A DNA stretch of 64,000 nucleotides from Flavobacterium branchiarum (GCF_030409845.1 NZ_JAUFQQ010000005.1:2170001-2234000), one strand, 5' to 3'; counted from the first letter of the stretch, positions 54,152-63,332 are shown. Program-made: numbers and translations. The notes: generated by a model not told the origin, from the sequence alone.

Positions 54152-55141
54152 TTATACCAATTTTGCAGCTGCTAAATATTCAGCAATTTGAATTGTATTT
54201 GTTGCGGCACCTTTTCTTAAGTTATCGGCAACAATCCACATGTTTAAAGTGTTTGGTTGACTTTCGTCACGACGAATACGACCTACAAAAACATCGTTTT
54301 TGCCTTCAGCATAAAGAGGCATTGGGTATGTAAAAGTGTCAAGGTTGTCTTGAACAACGATACCGTCTGTATGATGTAAAATTTCACGAACTTCATTAAC
54401 ATCAAAATCATTTGTAAACTCAACATTTACAGCCTCGCTATGTCCACCAACAACAGGTACACGAACGGCAGTTGCAGTAACAGCAATAGTTTTATCACCA
54501 AGGATTTTTTGAGTTTCGCGAACCAGTTTCATTTCTTCTTTAGTGTATCCATTTTCTTCAAAGCTATCACAATGAGGAATTGCATTTCTGTGAATAGGGT
54601 ATTTGTAAACCATTTCACCTTTTACACCAGCATATTCGTTTTCAAGTTGTTTTACTGCTTTTACACCCGTTCCAGTAATAGATTGGTAAGTAGAAACAAC
54701 AACTCTTTTAATGTTGTATTTTTTGTGTAATGGAGCCAAAGTCAAGACCATTTGAATAGTCGAGCAGTTTGGGTTTGCTATAATTTTATCTTCTTTAGTT
54801 AGGGTAGAAGCATTAATTTCGGGAACGATTAATTTTTTGGTTGGATCCATTCTCCACGCCGATGAATTATCAATAACTGTTGTTCCAGCTGCTGCAAATT
54901 TTGGAGCCCATTCTAATGATGTCTCGCCACCTGCAGAGAATATTGCAATGTCAGCTTTCATGTCAACTGCAGTTTGCAAGCCAACTACGGTATAATTTGT
55001 TCCTTTATATTCGATTTGTTTTCCAACTGATTTTTCAGATGCAACCAAAATTAATTCAGAAACTGGGAAATTTCTTTCTGCCAATACTTTTAGCATTACT
55101 TCGCCAACCATTCCGGTAGCGCCTACAATTGCTATTCTCAT
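54152..55141 (-). CDS. asd: Aspartate-semialdehyde dehydrogenase
   Basis: 329 residues from the Met at 55141. The N-terminal nucleotide motif is MRIAIVGATGMVGE (GxTGxVG), FSAGGETS follows, and the catalytic Cys is in IANPNCSTIQM. The C-terminal dimer region is complete. It reduces aspartyl phosphate to the semialdehyde, feeding lysine/DAP, threonine and methionine synthesis. The upstream in-frame Met at 55231 is rejected because it lies before the mapped promoter pattern (55180-55209) and adds a hydrophobic AT-rich leader not found in the family. Confidence 0.95.
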   Translation of the reverse strand: MRIAIVGATGMVGEVMLKVLAERNFPVSELILVASEKSVGKQIEYKGTNYTVVGLQTAVDMKADIAIFSAGGETSLEWAPKFAAAGTTVIDNSSAWRMDPTKKLIVPEINASTLTKEDKIIANPNCSTIQMVLTLAPLHKKYNIKRVVVSTYQSITGTGVKAVKQLENEYAGVKGEMVYKYPIHRNAIPHCDSFEENGYTKEEMKLVRETQKILGDKTIAVTATAVRVPVVGGHSEAVNVEFTNDFDVNEVREILHHTDGIVVQDNLDTFTYPMPLYAEGKNDVFVGRIRRDESQPNTLNMWIVADNLRKGAATNTIQIAEYLAAAKLV

Positions 55142-55179
55142 CTTTATATTTTTTATTATGAATATATTAATTTTAAGTG

Positions 55180-55209
55180 CAAAAATAGTGATAATGATTA
55201 TGAAAACAA
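55180..55209 (-). promoter_or_regulatory. Candidate promoter of asd
   Basis: On the minus strand: TTG (55209-55207), 19-base spacer, TATTTTTG (55187-55180). A start near 55173 gives a leader of about 32 bases to the ATG at 55141. Confidence 0.6.
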
Positions 55210-55255
55210 TCGGCTTAACAAAAAATAACAAAAAGTTATATTTGTAACATAAAAG

Positions 55256-55284
55256 AAAAACCGTTCAGATTCTGAACGGTTTAG
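55256..55284. terminator. Intrinsic terminator of mscL (bidirectional)
   Basis: Arms AAACCGTTCAGA / TCTGAACGGTTT around a single-base loop, with A- and T-runs on both sides. It lies 20 bp past the mscL stop on the minus strand. Confidence 0.85.
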
Positions 55285-55304
55285 TTAGACTATAGTGTAG
55301 CGGA

Positions 55305-55682
55305 TTATTTTTTTAATAAATCTCTAATTTGAGTCAATAATTCTTCTTGAGTTGGTCCAGCTGGAGCAGCAGGAGGGGCAACTTCTTTTTTCTTAGCATG
55401 GTTTATACCTTTGATGATAATAAACAATACGAAAGCAACAATTAAAAAGTTAATTACTGCCGAGATAAACAAACCATATTTTACACCTCCAAAAGCGGTT
55501 AGTTCTTCGATTGTCGATAAATGCGCAGCATCTAATGCAGGCTTTAATAGCAACGGAGTAATTACATCTTCGATAAATGAGCTTACAATTTTACCAAAAG
55601 CTCCACCAATTATGACACCGACAGCTAAATCGACCACGTTGCCCTTCATTGCAAATTCCTTAAATTCAGATAACATTCCCAT
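55305..55682 (-). CDS. mscL: Large-conductance mechanosensitive channel MscL
   Basis: 125 residues. The N-terminal amphipathic helix and TM1 are recognisable: FKEFAMKGNVVDLAVGVIIGGAF (split by the usual turn), TM2 is about 70-93 (GLFISAVINFLIVAFVLFII), and the C-terminal helix has LLTQIRDLLKK. It forms the pentameric pressure-release valve of the inner membrane during hypo-osmotic shock. Length and charge pattern are typical of the family. Own terminator downstream; probably monocistronic. Confidence 0.97.
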   Translation of the reverse strand: MGMLSEFKEFAMKGNVVDLAVGVIIGGAFGKIVSSFIEDVITPLLLKPALDAAHLSTIEELTAFGGVKYGLFISAVINFLIVAFVLFIIIKGINHAKKKEVAPPAAPAGPTQEELLTQIRDLLKK

Positions 55683-55767
55683 ATTTGATTTTGTTTTAGT
55701 TTAAAATTTTTTCTTACTCGAAAATAAGTAATATTTCGGATATTTTAACCAAATAGCGACTAAAATA

Positions 55768-58239
55768 TTATTGACGGAAAAATACGCGTTTCACACGTTG
55801 CGATATACTGGTAAGGATTTCATAAGGAATAGTGCGTAATTCCTGAGCTATTTCTATTACAGTTGGGCTTTCGCCAAAGATTACCACATCGTCACCTTCT
55901 TTGCAATCTATAGCACTTACATCGACCATGAGCATGTCCATGCAAACATTTCCAACAATTCGTGCTTTTTTTCCTTTTATGGTTACAAAACCAACTCCGT
56001 TACCCCAAAGTCGGGCAATTCCGTCGGCGTATCCAATAGGAATTGTAGCAATTCGAGTTTCTTTTTCTGCCATAAATTTGCGTCCATAACCTACACTATC
56101 ATTAGCAGGAATGGTTCTTACCTGAGATATAATTGATTTTAATGTGCTTACGTTCTCTAGGTATTTTTGTTCAGCTGGATCATTAGAAACGCCGTATAAA
56201 CCAATTCCTAAACGCACCATATTATATTGTGCTTGCGGGAAATTGCTAATTCCTGAAGTATTCAAAATATGACGAATGGGATTAATAGCTAACTCAGTCA
56301 TTAATTTAGAAGATAGCTTTTCGAATAAATCAATTTGCGAAAGCACAAAGTCAAAATGTTTTTCTTCATCGCTAGTTGCCAAATGAGATAATATACTTTT
56401 TACTTCAACAGTTGAATTGCCTTTTAGCGTAGCAATTAATTCATCGAGTGTATTGGCTTCAAACCCCAATCGATGCATTCCCGTATCTAGTTTTATATGA
56501 ATAGGGAAATGATGTAACTTTTTCTCTTTGGCAATTTTTAAAAAGGCATTTAATCCTTTTAAACTATAAATTTCTGGTTCTAATTGGTGCTGAATAATAG
56601 CCGAAAAAGTCGTGGTTTCGGGATTAAGTACCATAATAGGTAATTTTATACCTCCGTTTTTAAGAACTATTCCTTCATCGGCGAAAGCCACACCTAGATA
56701 ATCTACTTTGTGGTGTTCGAGTAATTTGGCAATTTCAAGTCCTCCATTTCCATAGCTATATGCTTTTACCATCACCATCATTTTGGTGTTTGGATTTATT
56801 TTGGATTTAAAGAAATTAAGATTATGTCCAATTGCGTTGAGGTTAATCTCAAGAATTGTCTCGTGCGTTTTCTCCTCAAGTAGCGCAACAATTTCTTCAA
56901 AATGGAATGTGCGTGCGCCTTTTATAAGAATGGTTTCGTTTGCAAAATCTAATGATTCATAGTGAGCAATGAACTCGGCAGTATCAGGAAAAGTAATGCA
57001 ATTAGAAAATTTATCGGCAAATTTTGAAATCGTAGAGCCAATACCAATTACGCGACTTATTTTATTAGATTCGATAAGTTGGGCTACTTTTGTGTATAAT
57101 TCGTCATTAGAAAAACCACTCTGGAGAATGTCAGATAAAATGACCGTTTTCTTTTTGAATTTATGTTGGCTTTCCAAGAAATCCAATGCAATTTTTAAGG
57201 ATTGGAAATCGGAGCTGTAACTATCGTCGATGATACTACAATTATTGATTCCGGTTTTTACTTCCAAACGCATTTCTACAGGATACAATAAATGCATTCT
57301 GTTTTGAATTGTAGCCGAATCGTATTTTAAATACAATAAAACCATCAGACAAGAAATGGCATTTTCTATAGAGGCATCATCTTGAAGCGGAATAGTAAAA
57401 TCGTTTATTTCGTTCTCATATTGGTATTGTATTGCGGTACTTTCGTTATGAGATTCTTTTGTCGAAACTAAAACATCAGCTTTTTTATCTGTAAAACTCC
57501 AAGAAAATAACTGTCTTGACTCCAGCATATATTCAGCAGCAAATTGAGTCAAGCAAGAATGCACAACCTCATTTTTCTGATAAATAATTACAGGGCATTC
57601 TTTAAATAGAAGTAGTTTTTCGTCTATTTTTTGAACCAGATTTAAAAAGCCTTCATCGTGTGCTGATCCAATATTGGTAAGCAATCCGATAGTGGGTTTT
57701 ATAATTTTTTCTAGCTTGTCCATTTCAGCAACGGTAGAAATTCCAGCTTCAAAAATACCCAGATTGTGTTTTTCGTTAATTGCGATAACCGATAACGGAA
57801 CGCCAACTTGTGAGTTGTAACTCTTAGGGCTTCTGATTATATTATAATCGGGACTTAGCAAGAAATTAAGCCATTCTTTTACTATCGTTTTACCATTACT
57901 ACCGGTCAATCCGATAATAGGAAAATTAAAAAGACCACGATAATATGCTGCAACTTCTTGTAAAGCTGCTAGCGGATTTTCGACAACTATATAATTAGCC
58001 CTTTGGGTATATTTTTCAGGAATTTCGGTTACCACAAAATTATGAACGCCTTTTTCGATCAAGTCAGGAATATAATCGTGAGCATTATTGTTAGGCCCGC
58101 TTAAAGCAAAAAACAATGTTTTAGGTCCGTTTTGTAAAGAACGACTATCAATAGAAATATGGTCGATGTTGATGTCGGAGTTGCCTCCAAACCATTTTGC
58201 ATGAAGCGTTTGAATTATATTTTTAAGATTTATAGGCAT
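55768..58239 (-). CDS. Bifunctional MurF-alanine racemase
   Basis: 823 residues, a known Bacteroidota fusion. The N-terminal half (1-455) is a MurF ligase with P-loop IGLTGSNGKTIVKEW (about 109-123) and the Mur central domain; the C-terminal half (about 458-823) is a PLP-dependent alanine racemase with the catalytic Lys in MVKAYSYGNGG (about 489), the later Tyr in SVGYGRKF, and MVRLGIGLYG. It supplies D-Ala and attaches D-Ala-D-Ala to the UDP-MurNAc tripeptide in one protein. An ACACATAG element and the 58.6-kb duplication lie between its start and the divergent membrane gene. Confidence 0.95.
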   Translation of the reverse strand: MPINLKNIIQTLHAKWFGGNSDINIDHISIDSRSLQNGPKTLFFALSGPNNNAHDYIPDLIEKGVHNFVVTEIPEKYTQRANYIVVENPLAALQEVAAYYRGLFNFPIIGLTGSNGKTIVKEWLNFLLSPDYNIIRSPKSYNSQVGVPLSVIAINEKHNLGIFEAGISTVAEMDKLEKIIKPTIGLLTNIGSAHDEGFLNLVQKIDEKLLLFKECPVIIYQKNEVVHSCLTQFAAEYMLESRQLFSWSFTDKKADVLVSTKESHNESTAIQYQYENEINDFTIPLQDDASIENAISCLMVLLYLKYDSATIQNRMHLLYPVEMRLEVKTGINNCSIIDDSYSSDFQSLKIALDFLESQHKFKKKTVILSDILQSGFSNDELYTKVAQLIESNKISRVIGIGSTISKFADKFSNCITFPDTAEFIAHYESLDFANETILIKGARTFHFEEIVALLEEKTHETILEINLNAIGHNLNFFKSKINPNTKMMVMVKAYSYGNGGLEIAKLLEHHKVDYLGVAFADEGIVLKNGGIKLPIMVLNPETTTFSAIIQHQLEPEIYSLKGLNAFLKIAKEKKLHHFPIHIKLDTGMHRLGFEANTLDELIATLKGNSTVEVKSILSHLATSDEEKHFDFVLSQIDLFEKLSSKLMTELAINPIRHILNTSGISNFPQAQYNMVRLGIGLYGVSNDPAEQKYLENVSTLKSIISQVRTIPANDSVGYGRKFMAEKETRIATIPIGYADGIARLWGNGVGFVTIKGKKARIVGNVCMDMLMVDVSAIDCKEGDDVVIFGESPTVIEIAQELRTIPYEILTSISQRVKRVFFRQ

Positions 58240-58444
58240 TGCGTTGGGAACTATTTTATGTTGGATATTTTGTGTAAAATGTTTTATTAAAAAAATGAAA
58301 TGGTGGTTGTGATGAATTAGAAAACCATGACGTAATTTGAAGCATTAAAGGTAGAAAAAGAGTTTTTAATATTTTCTTAAAAATGAGCAAGATTCTATAA
58401 ATCTTACTTATTTAACTTGTTGGGTAAAATTTGCAAAAATAGCA

Positions 58445-58623
58445 TTTAACACATAGAGACATAGTTATGATAGCTATCGGAATAAGAATTGATGAACAAA
58501 GGTGATTTAAGAGAAAAAAGTTTTTTTCCACATAGGCTATGTGATTTATTTTAAGTGAAACGTCTTTTTTAGACTTTGTTAAGTTATGTTCCGATAGCTA
58601 TGTCTCTATGTGTTAAAATAATT
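58445..58623. repeat. ACACATAG palindromic repeat element (copy 3)
   Basis: About 180 bp from TTTAACACATAGAGACATAG to CTCTATGTGTTAAAATAATTA, with an inner CCACATAGGCTATGTG hairpin and a conserved region (TTTTAAGTGAAACGTC) matching the cores at 25.7 kb (same direction) and 33.1 kb (reverse direction). It lies upstream of the murF-alr start. Confidence 0.88.
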
Positions 58624-58765
58624 ACTCTCAACGTTTTTTAATCTTTTTAATCCTTTAATCTGTGGCAAAAAAAACTATGTTCCGATAGCTATGTCTCTAT
58701 GTGTTAAAATAATTACTCTCAACGTTTTTTAATCTTTTTTAATCCTTTAATCTGTGGCAAGAAAT
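58588..58765. repeat. 91-bp tandem duplication joining ACACATAG end and CTGTGGCA words
   Basis: Two copies, the second starting 91 bp after the first (GTTCCGATAGCTATG at 58588 and 58679). Each holds the right end of the ACACATAG element followed by AACGTTTTTTAATC, TAATCCTTTAATCTGTGGC and an A-run. It combines two families that are separate elsewhere in this window. Confidence 0.9.
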
Positions 58766-58903
58766 CGATGTCTCTATAGTTATCGAAACTGTGCGTTAAA
58801 TCTGCGTTATCCGTATTCTATCTTAAGAACTGTTAATTTTTAGAACATATTATACACAGCCATATATTTTTTTATATTTGTTGAAGACAATAAAATCAAG
58901 CAG
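58766..58903. other. Leader of the 202-aa membrane gene
   Basis: AT-rich. A third, degenerate copy of the CTATGTCTCTATG motif (58769-58783) and a TGCGTTATCCG word occur before the -7 box at 58873. Confidence 0.4.
58873..58880 (+). promoter_or_regulatory. Candidate -7 box of the 202-aa membrane gene
   Basis: TATATTTG matches TAnnTTTG 23 bp before the TTG start codon at 58904. No TTG is present at the -33 position. Confidence 0.45.
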
Positions 58904-59512
58904 TTGAAAAAGATTCTTCCAATAATTTCTTATCTATTCCATCCTTTATTTATATCGATGTATGCGAGTGTATTTTATCTTTTTTTTAAAGAAGATGCGT
59001 TTGCCAATGAAGAGAAATTTTTTATTCTTTTTCAGATAGTAATTATCACGGTTTTGGTGCCGATATTGTTTTTCTTACTGCTTCGCTCAACAGGAAATGC
59101 AGATTCGATTATGATTCATGAAACATCACAACGTAGGATTCCGCTGGTGCTTCATTGCTTTCTGATTATTTTGTTAGTCAAGCGCAGTGTGGTATATATG
59201 CGATATCCAGAGTTGCATTTCTTCTTTTTAGGCGTATTGTTTAGTACTATAATTGCACTAGTACTGTCTTTTTTTAAGATAAAAGCTAGTTTGCACATGA
59301 TGGCTATTAGCGGATTAACAATTTTTGCAATAGGATTGAGTCGTCATCTTGAGTTGCCGAGTATGCTGTATTGGGTTGCGTTTTTTATATTGATGAATGG
59401 ATTTGTTGCTTCTTCTCGTCTAGAAATGAATGCGCATACCAATAAGGAACTCCTTATCGGGCTACTAATAGGAATAATTCCGCAATTGCTTTTTTTGGTT
59501 TTTTGGCTATAG
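58904..59512 (+). CDS. Integral membrane protein (possibly PAP2-like)
   Basis: 202 residues with about six hydrophobic helices and a TTG start; the next in-frame Met is inside the first helix. The KIKASLHMMAISG segment near residue 128 recalls the third motif of the PAP2 phosphatase family, but the other two signatures are not clear, so this is a guess. No signal peptide distinct from the first helix. Its TAG stop overlaps the stop of the convergent PorT-like gene in the palindrome CTATAG (59507-59512). Confidence 0.72.
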   Translation: MKKILPIISYLFHPLFISMYASVFYLFFKEDAFANEEKFFILFQIVIITVLVPILFFLLLRSTGNADSIMIHETSQRRIPLVLHCFLIILLVKRSVVYMRYPELHFFFLGVLFSTIIALVLSFFKIKASLHMMAISGLTIFAIGLSRHLELPSMLYWVAFFILMNGFVASSRLEMNAHTNKELLIGLLIGIIPQLLFLVFWL

Positions 59513-60208
59513 AATATAGAAGATAACACCAATATTCATTGTTCTCATATCGATATCCTCAGTGCCTGCTTTTGCTGATTTAAATAAAGGTTTTAAACCA
59601 TAATAAGCATAGACATTCCAAGTATTGAATCCTGCAGACATATATACGCCATATTGAAACTTTTCGAAATCGGAATTGTTCTTAATGGTTACTTTTTGTT
59701 CGGAGTCTTTGTAAACAGATTGGTCAAAAAGAACATAACTGAATTTTATTCCACCATATATTCTCCAAAATTTATAGCTTTCGAAAGTCGAAGTTCGCCA
59801 TCTAAATTCAAGAGGAACTTCTACTAAATATTGAGTGAATTTGTTCGAGTTTACATTAGAGTAATTTATCACATTGTATATAGGAGCATCCTTTGTTCCA
59901 GTAATAGCAATATTCTGAAAGTAATTTTTGTAACTGAAACCTAAACCAGTAGCAATGGCAACGTTTCGGTTTTTGTTAATAGGCATATCTCTCAGGAAAC
60001 CAAAGTTTATTCCCGCAGAAAACTTCTTCTGTGATAATCCCTCAGGAGCATTGTTCAATGCATTATAAGTAACAGCAAAATAAAACTGATCTTCTCGGTA
60101 CAGAGAATCAATTTTTACTTTTGGCGCTTCGGTAGCAGGTGCTTTCTCTTCTTGAGAAAAAACATTTAGAAACGATATTAAAAATAAACAACTAAAAAAT
60201 AATCGCAT
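59507..60208 (-). CDS. PorT-like outer-membrane beta-barrel protein
   Basis: 233 residues from the Met that starts a clean signal peptide (MRLFFSCLFLISFLNVFSQ); the longer frame to 60274 adds 22 residues without family support. The mature part is a small barrel with GINFGFLRDMPIN, GLGFSYKNY and WRIYGGIKFSYV strands, and a C-terminal aromatic run (GVIFYIL). It resembles PorT-family proteins. It is not the T9SS gene sprT by context, since no gliding or ubiE-like gene is adjacent. Function unknown. Confidence 0.8.
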   Translation of the reverse strand: MRLFFSCLFLISFLNVFSQEEKAPATEAPKVKIDSLYREDQFYFAVTYNALNNAPEGLSQKKFSAGINFGFLRDMPINKNRNVAIATGLGFSYKNYFQNIAITGTKDAPIYNVINYSNVNSNKFTQYLVEVPLEFRWRTSTFESYKFWRIYGGIKFSYVLFDQSVYKDSEQKVTIKNNSDFEKFQYGVYMSAGFNTWNVYAYYGLKPLFKSAKAGTEDIDMRTMNIGVIFYIL

Positions 60209-60452
60209 GTTGGATTTTGGTTTTAATGATTGTTCCAAGAGTAGGAGTGATTTTTGCATTTTGATATAAACCATACAAATATAAGATTTTGAGCGTTTCG
60301 GTTGTGATTTGATCGTGATTATTCTGCTTTCTTAAATTTTAGGGGCATACAAGCCGATGCTATTCTGCGTACATGCATTTATTACTATTTGTGTATTAAC
60401 GCTATATTTTAATGAAATTAATATGGTTTCTATTTCTGTGACATGTTTTTTA

Positions 60453-60460
60453 TACCTTTG
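60453..60460 (+). promoter_or_regulatory. Candidate -7 box before the DUF2946-like gene
   Basis: TACCTTTG is 7 bp upstream of the ATG at 60467, so the mRNA would start almost at the start codon (leaderless or nearly so). It argues against the longer frame starting at 60443. Confidence 0.45.
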
Positions 60461-60466
60461 TGGTGC

Positions 60467-60811
60467 ATGAAAAAGAAGCAATTCATAATTAGTTTTTCTT
60501 TGGCTATGACAATATTGTTCTCAATGTTGTTTCAGTCAGTACATAGTTATGAGCATATTGTACAAGAATTTTCAGAAAAGCAATGTCATCATGAATATAA
60601 CGTAACAAATACCGAAATAACGCATCAGCATCATAATTTCGATTTTTGTTATGTATGTCATTTTGCTTTAAGTAGTTATATTACTCCTGAAAAATTTACT
60701 TTTCAGGTGCCCTTTTTTCAGGATGAAATTCCTTATTTCTTTCCCTTTTCAGAAAAACCTGTTTTGTTTTCTGGAAGTTTATATTCTCTTCGAGGTCCAC
60801 CCGTAGTTTAG
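60467..60811 (+). CDS. His/Cys-rich exported small protein (DUF2946-like)
   Basis: 114 residues from the Met at 60467. A signal or anchor helix (about 5-22) is followed by a His-rich stretch with CHHEYN, ITHQHHNFDFCYVCHFA (two Cys in a CxxCH arrangement and several His), and a C-terminal LRGPPVV. The C-terminal Arg-x-Pro-Pro and the cysteine and histidine pattern recall DUF2946 proteins, which lie beside TonB receptors for copper in Proteobacteria. It precedes a TonB receptor by 201 bp. Metal binding is inferred, not shown. Confidence 0.68.
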   Translation: MKKKQFIISFSLAMTILFSMLFQSVHSYEHIVQEFSEKQCHHEYNVTNTEITHQHHNFDFCYVCHFALSSYITPEKFTFQVPFFQDEIPYFFPFSEKPVLFSGSLYSLRGPPVV

Positions 60812-61012
60812 TTTTTTGTATCCGATATTCACGGAATACTATGTATTTACCCAGTTTTGATTTTCATACAATCAAACAAAGTCTTTGTTTATAAATTCGA
60901 ATGGTACTAATGGTTCACTAATTCTGATAGTTGTCGGAGTTAATGAGCGTATTGATACATTTTTTTGAGTTTTTTAAAAGAAGAAATCATCTAAACTATA
61001 GCATCATTTTCA

Positions 61013-63220
61013 ATGAAAAAAATAATAATTGCCCTAATTTTAGGGTTCTCGGGCTTGATTAATGCCCAAAATACAGTTTCAGGAACCGTAACCGATTTAC
61101 AAAATCAACCCGTTCCTGGAGTTTCGGTTTATGTAGCAGAATTACATAAAGGAACTACAACAGACGAAAACGGAAAGTACAGCTTAAATAATCTTCCAAA
61201 AGGAGCGTTGCGTATCGCATTTACGTTTGTAGGTTATACAACTCAGAATAAAAATATCGAAAAATTATTAAAAGAGAATACACTAGATATTTTGCTTACG
61301 CAAGCCGCTTTTGAAATGGATGAAGTAATTGTATCAACAGCATTTAGCAAATTACAATCTCAAAATGTAATGAAAGTTGAGCATGAAACGATTAAAACAT
61401 TACAGCAAAAAGGGACTTCAACATTAATAGAAGGATTGGCAACAATACCAGGAGTTTCTCAAATTTCTACAGGAACTTCTATTGGTAAACCAGTAATTAG
61501 AGGATTAAGTGGGAATCGTGTTTTAGTATATTCACAAGGGGTTCGATTAGAAAATCAACAATTTGGAGACGAGCACGGATTAGGCTTAAATGATTCAGGA
61601 GTAGAGAGTGTTGAGGTTATAAAAGGACCAGCATCTTTATTATATGGTTCAGATGCTTTGGGAGGTGTATTGTATTTTAACCCTGAAAAATTTGCAGATG
61701 CAGGCGAATTTAAAGCAAATTTCAATCAGAAATATTTCACCAATACACAAGGAACTAACTCTTCGATAGGATTAAAAACATCTACAGAAAATTGGAAGTT
61801 TTTAGCACGCGGAAGTTTTAATTCGCATTCTGATTATAAAGCTGGCGATAGTGATCGTGTAACAAACACGCGTTACAACGAAACCGATTTTAAAACCGGA
61901 ATAGGATATAGCAATTCAAGTTTCTCAAGTGTTTTGCGTTACAACTACAATAAGTTGGATTTAGGAATTCCCGAAGAAGGTTTTGGAGAACAAACAACTA
62001 CCAAGAATACCGAGTTTCCTAGACAAGGAGTTTTTAACCATTTGTTGAGTTTAAACAACGTTTTCTTTTTTCAAAATTCAAAACTAGATGTTGATTTGGG
62101 TTATATCACAAATGATAGAAGTGAGTTTGAAGATAGTAATGATGCTTCATTGCGCATGAAATTGAAAACATTTAATTACAATGCAAAATACCATTTGCCT
62201 AAAATGGGTAAAATTGAAACTATTGTTGGGGTTCAAGGAATGCACCAAACGAATAAAAATTCGGGGGAAGAATTTTTAATTCCAGATGCTACTACAAATG
62301 ATTTTGGTGTTTTTGGAACGGCAAATTATGAGTGGAAAACAAATGTGATCCAAGCAGGTTTGCGTTTTGATAACCGAAAGATTACTTCGATTGCTCACGG
62401 AATAGAAGGAGAAGAAGGCTATTTTCAGGCATTAGACAAATCGTTTGATAGTTTTAATGCATCGTTGGGTTACAAGACTAATCTTGCCGATGACTTAACC
62501 TTGCGTTTAAATGTTGCTTCAGGATTTAGAGCGCCAAACTTGGCTGAGCTAACATCTAACGGAGTTCATGAAGGAACAAATCGTTACGAAATTGGAAACG
62601 CAGCCTTGAAAACGGAACAAAACGTACAAACCGATTTGAACTTAGAATATAAAAACAGCCATTTTGAGTTTTTCGTAAATGGATTTTATAACCACGTAAA
62701 CAATTATATTTATACTTCGCCAACAGGTGAAGTTATTGAAGACAATGCTGTTTTTGCTTATATTCAGGACAATGCCAAATTGTATGGTGGAGAAATAGGA
62801 TTGCATTTTCATCCACATCCTTTAGATTGGTTGCATTTTGAAACAAGTTTTGAAACGGTTACTGGAAAAAAACAAAATGGAGATTACCTACCATTAATTC
62901 CTGCAAACAATTGGAACAATACCATAAGAACAGAGTTTAATATCAAGAACTGGTTTCAAGATGGTTTTGCAACTTTAAATGTGAGTTCAACATTTAATCA
63001 GGATAATGTAAGTGGTTTTGAAACAGCATCTAAATCATATTCATTAGTTAATCTAGGTTTTGGAGGAAAAGTGAAATTTGGTAAAACTGCTTTTGATGTG
63101 AATATAAACGGAAATAACCTATTCGATAAAAAATACATCGCACACCTATCTCGACTAAAAACAGACGGAATTCCTAATATAGGACGTAACATTGTTTTAG
63201 GAGTTAACTTTAATTTGTAA
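61013..63220 (+). CDS. TonB-dependent receptor (possibly metal uptake)
   Basis: 735 residues with a signal peptide (about 1-19, LINAQ). A carboxypeptidase-regulatory-like domain (20-105) is followed by a plug (about 115-225, including LSGNRVLVYSQGVRLENQQ split by its turn and GPASLLYGSDALGGVLYF) and a 22-strand barrel to the terminal FNL. The plug has VIRGLSGNRV, as in receptors of the BtuB/copper/haem type rather than SusC. The neighbouring His/Cys-rich gene suggests a metal or metallophore substrate. No transporter for the inner membrane is next to it. Confidence 0.9.
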   Translation: MKKIIIALILGFSGLINAQNTVSGTVTDLQNQPVPGVSVYVAELHKGTTTDENGKYSLNNLPKGALRIAFTFVGYTTQNKNIEKLLKENTLDILLTQAAFEMDEVIVSTAFSKLQSQNVMKVEHETIKTLQQKGTSTLIEGLATIPGVSQISTGTSIGKPVIRGLSGNRVLVYSQGVRLENQQFGDEHGLGLNDSGVESVEVIKGPASLLYGSDALGGVLYFNPEKFADAGEFKANFNQKYFTNTQGTNSSIGLKTSTENWKFLARGSFNSHSDYKAGDSDRVTNTRYNETDFKTGIGYSNSSFSSVLRYNYNKLDLGIPEEGFGEQTTTKNTEFPRQGVFNHLLSLNNVFFFQNSKLDVDLGYITNDRSEFEDSNDASLRMKLKTFNYNAKYHLPKMGKIETIVGVQGMHQTNKNSGEEFLIPDATTNDFGVFGTANYEWKTNVIQAGLRFDNRKITSIAHGIEGEEGYFQALDKSFDSFNASLGYKTNLADDLTLRLNVASGFRAPNLAELTSNGVHEGTNRYEIGNAALKTEQNVQTDLNLEYKNSHFEFFVNGFYNHVNNYIYTSPTGEVIEDNAVFAYIQDNAKLYGGEIGLHFHPHPLDWLHFETSFETVTGKKQNGDYLPLIPANNWNNTIRTEFNIKNWFQDGFATLNVSSTFNQDNVSGFETASKSYSLVNLGFGGKVKFGKTAFDVNINGNNLFDKKYIAHLSRLKTDGIPNIGRNIVLGVNFNL

Positions 63221-63247
63221 GAGAATAAATTGTAAAAAGGAACACTG

Positions 63248-63278
63248 AAAGCGCTAACGATATAGTTGGCGCTTTTTA
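63248..63278 (+). terminator. Intrinsic terminator after the TonB receptor
   Basis: Stem AAGCGCTAAC / GTTGGCGCTT (one G-T wobble) with a six-base loop, then five T residues, 28 bp past the stop codon. Confidence 0.8.
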
Positions 63279-63302
63279 TATTAATTAGATAGAAAAATTA
63301 GC

Positions 63303-63310
63303 TATTTTTG
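63303..63310 (+). promoter_or_regulatory. Candidate -7 box of the prolyl oligopeptidase gene
   Basis: TATTTTTG matches TAnnTTTG 23 bp before the ATG at 63333; no TTG at the -33 distance was found. Confidence 0.4.
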
Positions 63311-63332
63311 TTAAAAACCAAATTGTATAAAA

